In this document: piece after piece, positions 6,064 to 7,907 of the stretch
Numbering within the stretch: the stretch's first letter is position 1
Layout: the number at the start of each line of letters is the position of its first letter
Assembly (NCBI GenBank): GCA_029264075.1
Contig: JARICQ010000170.1
Location: 1 to 7,907, forward strand
Source of the DNA: Tissierellaceae bacterium
Lineage (GTDB): Bacteria > Bacillota > Clostridia > Tissierellales > Tissierellaceae
Reading direction: 5' to 3'
DNA length: 7,907 bases
Translations under genes and position numbers: made by a program
Notes under the pieces: generated by a model
What the model saw: the letters and a program-made list of their open reading frames with translations, nothing else
Databases searched by the model: none
What the model was told of the DNA's origin: nothing

Positions 6064-6913
6064 CTCCTAGATCTATCTGGACGATATCGTGATGCGATAC
6101 CTTTAGGTCTGGAGGAGTCATGTAGTCGCCATAGGCCCTGGTTAAGACCTCGTCATAGGCTCTTGGCACTGGAAACTTGTATCCTTCAAATTCCCACTCT
6201 ATAGAGTCTTCAATAGTTTTTCTTCTCATCATGAAGTTTTCTAAAACACCAGCAGATGGATTGGCCAAGTCTGCTATATACTCTGTTTCCTTGTGGTTTA
6301 ATTTAGTCATTATCTTTAAAATCCAATTTTCAATTCGACTTTTTGAAATTGGCAAAAGCCTTATCAAATCGTATTTGAATTTTGCCTTGTTTCTTTCAAA
6401 GCCAGGCTCCAACTTTTGATATCTCTCCTTCAGCCTATACTTGAAAAGAGAATCTATGCTTCTTAGAGACCATATTTGATGCCTTCCTCTTATAGTATCA
6501 ATTTCAATATTGTCAAATGGAAATATATCTATATAAAATCCATGATGCATATCTAGGTCTCTAACAAGTTTTTCCATGAATAGGGTCCCGTTTTTTCGAA
6601 TTTTAGGAAACTTATTCATGTAATTTGGGTCTGTTTCATAGCTTTGAAAAAAATATTCGTAAGACAATTCCTCGTCCACTACTGAAAGAAATCTATTGTA
6701 TTCAGACCTGAGCATACAAACATCAATATCATCATCCCAAGGAATAAATCCCCTATGCCTTATAGCCCCAAGAAGGGTTCCTGCAAACAGTTGATACTCT
6801 ATATCATATTTCTTGCAAATCCTATCAAATTCTAATAGAATCTCTAGTTCTATATTTTGTATCTTTTTTATATCAATACCCAATATCGAATCGGAGCTTT
6901 TTCCCTCCATCAT
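6041..6913 (-). CDS. licD: LicD-family phosphocholine transferase
   Basis: LicD proteins move phosphocholine (in some members another phospho-group) from a CDP-activated donor to a sugar of a surface glycan such as teichoic acid or lipooligosaccharide. With the start chosen here the protein has 290 residues, close to pneumococcal LicD proteins (about 270). The defining block is at 43-64: AGTLLGAIRHRGFIPWDDDI followed by VD-type acidic residues, with the acidic cluster D60, D61, D62 and D64 as likely metal and catalytic residues. YIDIFPFD (127-134) is the second LicD motif. There is no signal peptide or membrane segment, so it is cytoplasmic. The frame is open to a GTG at 6922, but AGGAGG occupies 6922-6927, so the ATG at 6913, eight bases after it, is the likely start. 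It is the last gene of the licA-licC-licD cassette, 31 bases after licC. Whether the transferred group is phosphocholine rests on the neighbours. Confidence 0.92.
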   Translation of the reverse strand: MMEGKSSDSILGIDIKKIQNIELEILLEFDRICKKYDIEYQLFAGTLLGAIRHRGFIPWDDDIDVCMLRSEYNRFLSVVDEELSYEYFFQSYETDPNYMNKFPKIRKNGTLFMEKLVRDLDMHHGFYIDIFPFDNIEIDTIRGRHQIWSLRSIDSLFKYRLKERYQKLEPGFERNKAKFKYDLIRLLPISKSRIENWILKIMTKLNHKETEYIADLANPSAGVLENFMMRRKTIEDSIEWEFEGYKFPVPRAYDEVLTRAYGDYMTPPDLKVSHHDIVQIDLGEKLEEKD

Positions 6914-6917
6914 CCGC

Positions 6918-6927
6918 ATCACCTCCT
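6918..6927 (-). promoter_or_regulatory. Near-perfect Shine-Dalgarno sequence that fixes the licD start
   Basis: AGGAGGTGAT on the minus strand is a ten-base complement of the usual bacterial 16S rRNA 3' end. The AGGAGG core ends eight bases before the ATG at 6911-6913, which is ideal spacing. The upstream GTG (6920-6922) and ATG (6917-6919) overlap or abut this element and cannot be served by it. The ATG at 6908-6910 is a possible alternative. Confidence 0.8.
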
Positions 6928-6944
6928 GTATATCTTAAGTTCTT

Positions 6945-7622
6945 TCAATTAGTTTTTTCAGCTCTCTTTAAATCTTTTACTGAATCTATTTCGACCCAGT
7001 CATCTGATTTTATTTTATAGGCCCTAAGATCAAAATCATCAATATTATCCTTGATCAAATCATCCCAAAAAAGCTTTTCAAATCCACCCCTATCTACCAT
7101 TTCCTCTAGGAGTTTATGGATATTTTTGCTATCCTTCTCGGTCCAATAGGATACACCTGTCATTATATAATCTGTTCCGCTTCCAATGCTTATATCGGTT
7201 AATCTATCTCCCTCTCCAAATTTAAAAATCCATTCATCAGAGAAATCTTCCTTTATCCCAGTAAAATATCCTGATTGCTTTAAGCCAGCTAAAAGAAAGT
7301 TGTTTGCTAGGTAGACATCTCCCTCCAGTATAAAACTATTGTCGAGATAATCCCTTACCAGATAAAGACTATAGGCATTATTATAAACATCATACTTATC
7401 ATTGTAGATAAGCTTAACTCCATATTTTTTCTTTAAATAGTCAAATTTCTCATTTAGGTAGCCTGTGACTATGTTTATATCGTCAACACCAATTTCTTTT
7501 AAAGATTTAATTTGTCTCTCAGCTATAGGCTCCCCATTTACCTCCACCAAAGACTTTGGAGTGTCATCAGTTAGGGGTCTGAGTCTAGTTCCCATACCAG
7601 CTGCTAATATTATAGCATTCAT
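6945..7622 (-). CDS. licC: CTP:phosphocholine cytidylyltransferase (LicC-like nucleotidyltransferase)
   Basis: LicC joins CTP and phosphocholine to give CDP-choline and pyrophosphate, the activated donor for LicD. This 225-residue protein matches the usual LicC length (about 230) and has the single nucleotidyltransferase domain without the left-handed helix tail of GlmU-like enzymes. The signature LAAGMGTRLRPLT (6-18) and PKSLVEVNG (22-30) form the nucleotide-binding loop. YNDKYDVYNNAYSLYLVRDYL (73-93) is strongly LicC-like, and EGDVYL (100-105) and WVEIDSVKDL (209-218) carry the likely Mg-binding D102 and D213. Cytoplasmic. It starts 15 bases after the licA stop; its AAGGAG ribosome binding site overlaps that stop codon, indicating one operon and possible translational coupling. 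A related sugar-phosphate nucleotidyltransferase is the main alternative, but licA upstream and licD downstream favour LicC. Confidence 0.9.
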   Translation of the reverse strand: MNAIILAAGMGTRLRPLTDDTPKSLVEVNGEPIAERQIKSLKEIGVDDINIVTGYLNEKFDYLKKKYGVKLIYNDKYDVYNNAYSLYLVRDYLDNSFILEGDVYLANNFLLAGLKQSGYFTGIKEDFSDEWIFKFGEGDRLTDISIGSGTDYIMTGVSYWTEKDSKNIHKLLEEMVDRGGFEKLFWDDLIKDNIDDFDLRAYKIKSDDWVEIDSVKDLKRAEKTN

Positions 7623-7637
7623 CTTTAAATCAACTCC

Positions 7638-7907
7638 TTATTTATCTTTATTTTTAAATTTATCTAGGTTAGATATAGCTCTTTTATATCGTCCTAGAGA
7701 ATAATCATATAAATCATTCTCGCCACAACTTACCTTGGCAAGTGACCACATGCTCCAATAAATATCCATCAATATTCTGAGTATGTCCATCCTAAATATT
7801 TCATCATCTAGTGGATTTCTCCCAAAATATTTCTTTAAAAAAAGCTCTTCTTCATCTTTAGAATATTCGCATTCGAGGCCTATGGATACGACATCCCATA
7901 ATCTATC
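7638..7907 (-). CDS. licA: Choline kinase (LicA), C-terminal part only
   Basis: The last 89 codons and the TAA stop are present; the start lies beyond the right edge. Choline kinase phosphorylates imported choline with ATP, the first step of CDP-choline formation. The visible part begins DRLWDVVSIGLECEYSKDEE, matching the segment after the Mg-binding Asp of LicA/Pck proteins, where D-x-x-W-D-L and a conserved Glu-rich stretch precede FLKKYFG. It ends with DIYWSMWSLAK, then DLYDYSLGRYKRA, the same order of motifs that I recall at the end of pneumococcal LicA (WSLW followed by DYGxxRYQRA). The ATP-binding and catalytic loops are outside the window, so activity cannot be judged. It directly precedes licC in the same direction, 15 bases apart, in the order licA-licC-licD. 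Confidence 0.85.
   Translation of the reverse strand, partial: DRLWDVVSIGLECEYSKDEEELFLKKYFGRNPLDDEIFRMDILRILMDIYWSMWSLAKVSCGENDLYDYSLGRYKRAISNLDKFKNKDK

Noticed and set aside
7638..7907. Phase-variable licA repeats as in Haemophilus
   Set aside because: Those tetranucleotide repeats lie at the 5' end of licA, which is outside the window. No such repeat is present in the visible part.

Overview
The window is AT-rich and its codon use favours AGA, ATA and A/T-ending codons. Strong AGGAG-type ribosome binding sites precede nearly every gene. This suggests a low-GC Gram-positive bacterium, probably an anaerobic Firmicute of the Clostridia/Tissierellia type. That assignment is inference from composition and gene content, because no rRNA or other marker gene is present.

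Layout from left to right. (1) Positions 1-2058, minus strand: the N-terminal part of a small VOC-fold protein, cut by the window edge, lies downstream of a complete membrane-bound diguanylate cyclase. The cyclase has one membrane anchor, an extracytoplasmic beta-rich domain, seven membrane segments and a GGDEF domain. (2) Positions 2059-2401: a 343-base divergent intergenic region with one recognisable promoter for each direction. (3) Positions 2402-4021, plus strand: a complete BCCT-family transporter for betaine, choline or a similar substrate, closed by a perfect 21-bp hairpin. (4) Positions 4144-5361, minus strand: a GT-B fold glycosyltransferase of family 4, convergent with the transporter. 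(5) Positions 5554-6009, plus strand: a second VOC/glyoxalase-type protein, divergent from the glycosyltransferase. (6) Positions 6041-7907, minus strand: a phosphocholine cassette in transcription order licA (C-terminal part only), licC and licD.

The most coherent reading is a surface phosphocholine decoration locus. LicA would phosphorylate choline, LicC would activate phosphocholine to CDP-choline, and LicD would transfer phosphocholine to a cell-surface glycan. No licB-type choline permease lies between licA and licC. The BCCT transporter, which keeps the aromatic residues that bind trimethylammonium groups, could supply choline, and the glycosyltransferase could help build the acceptor glycan. 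These two links rest on proximity only: each gene has its own promoter and they are not in one operon. The diguanylate cyclase has intact catalytic and inhibitory-site motifs and may connect an extracellular cue to c-di-GMP, but no c-di-GMP riboswitch or effector is visible here.

I see no RNA genes, CRISPR arrays, insertion sequences or phage genes, and nothing I would call a wholly undescribed system. The items most worth a second look are the licB-less phosphocholine cassette beside a BCCT transporter, the terminator hairpin that contains the licD stop codon, and the altered metal-site residues in the two VOC proteins.
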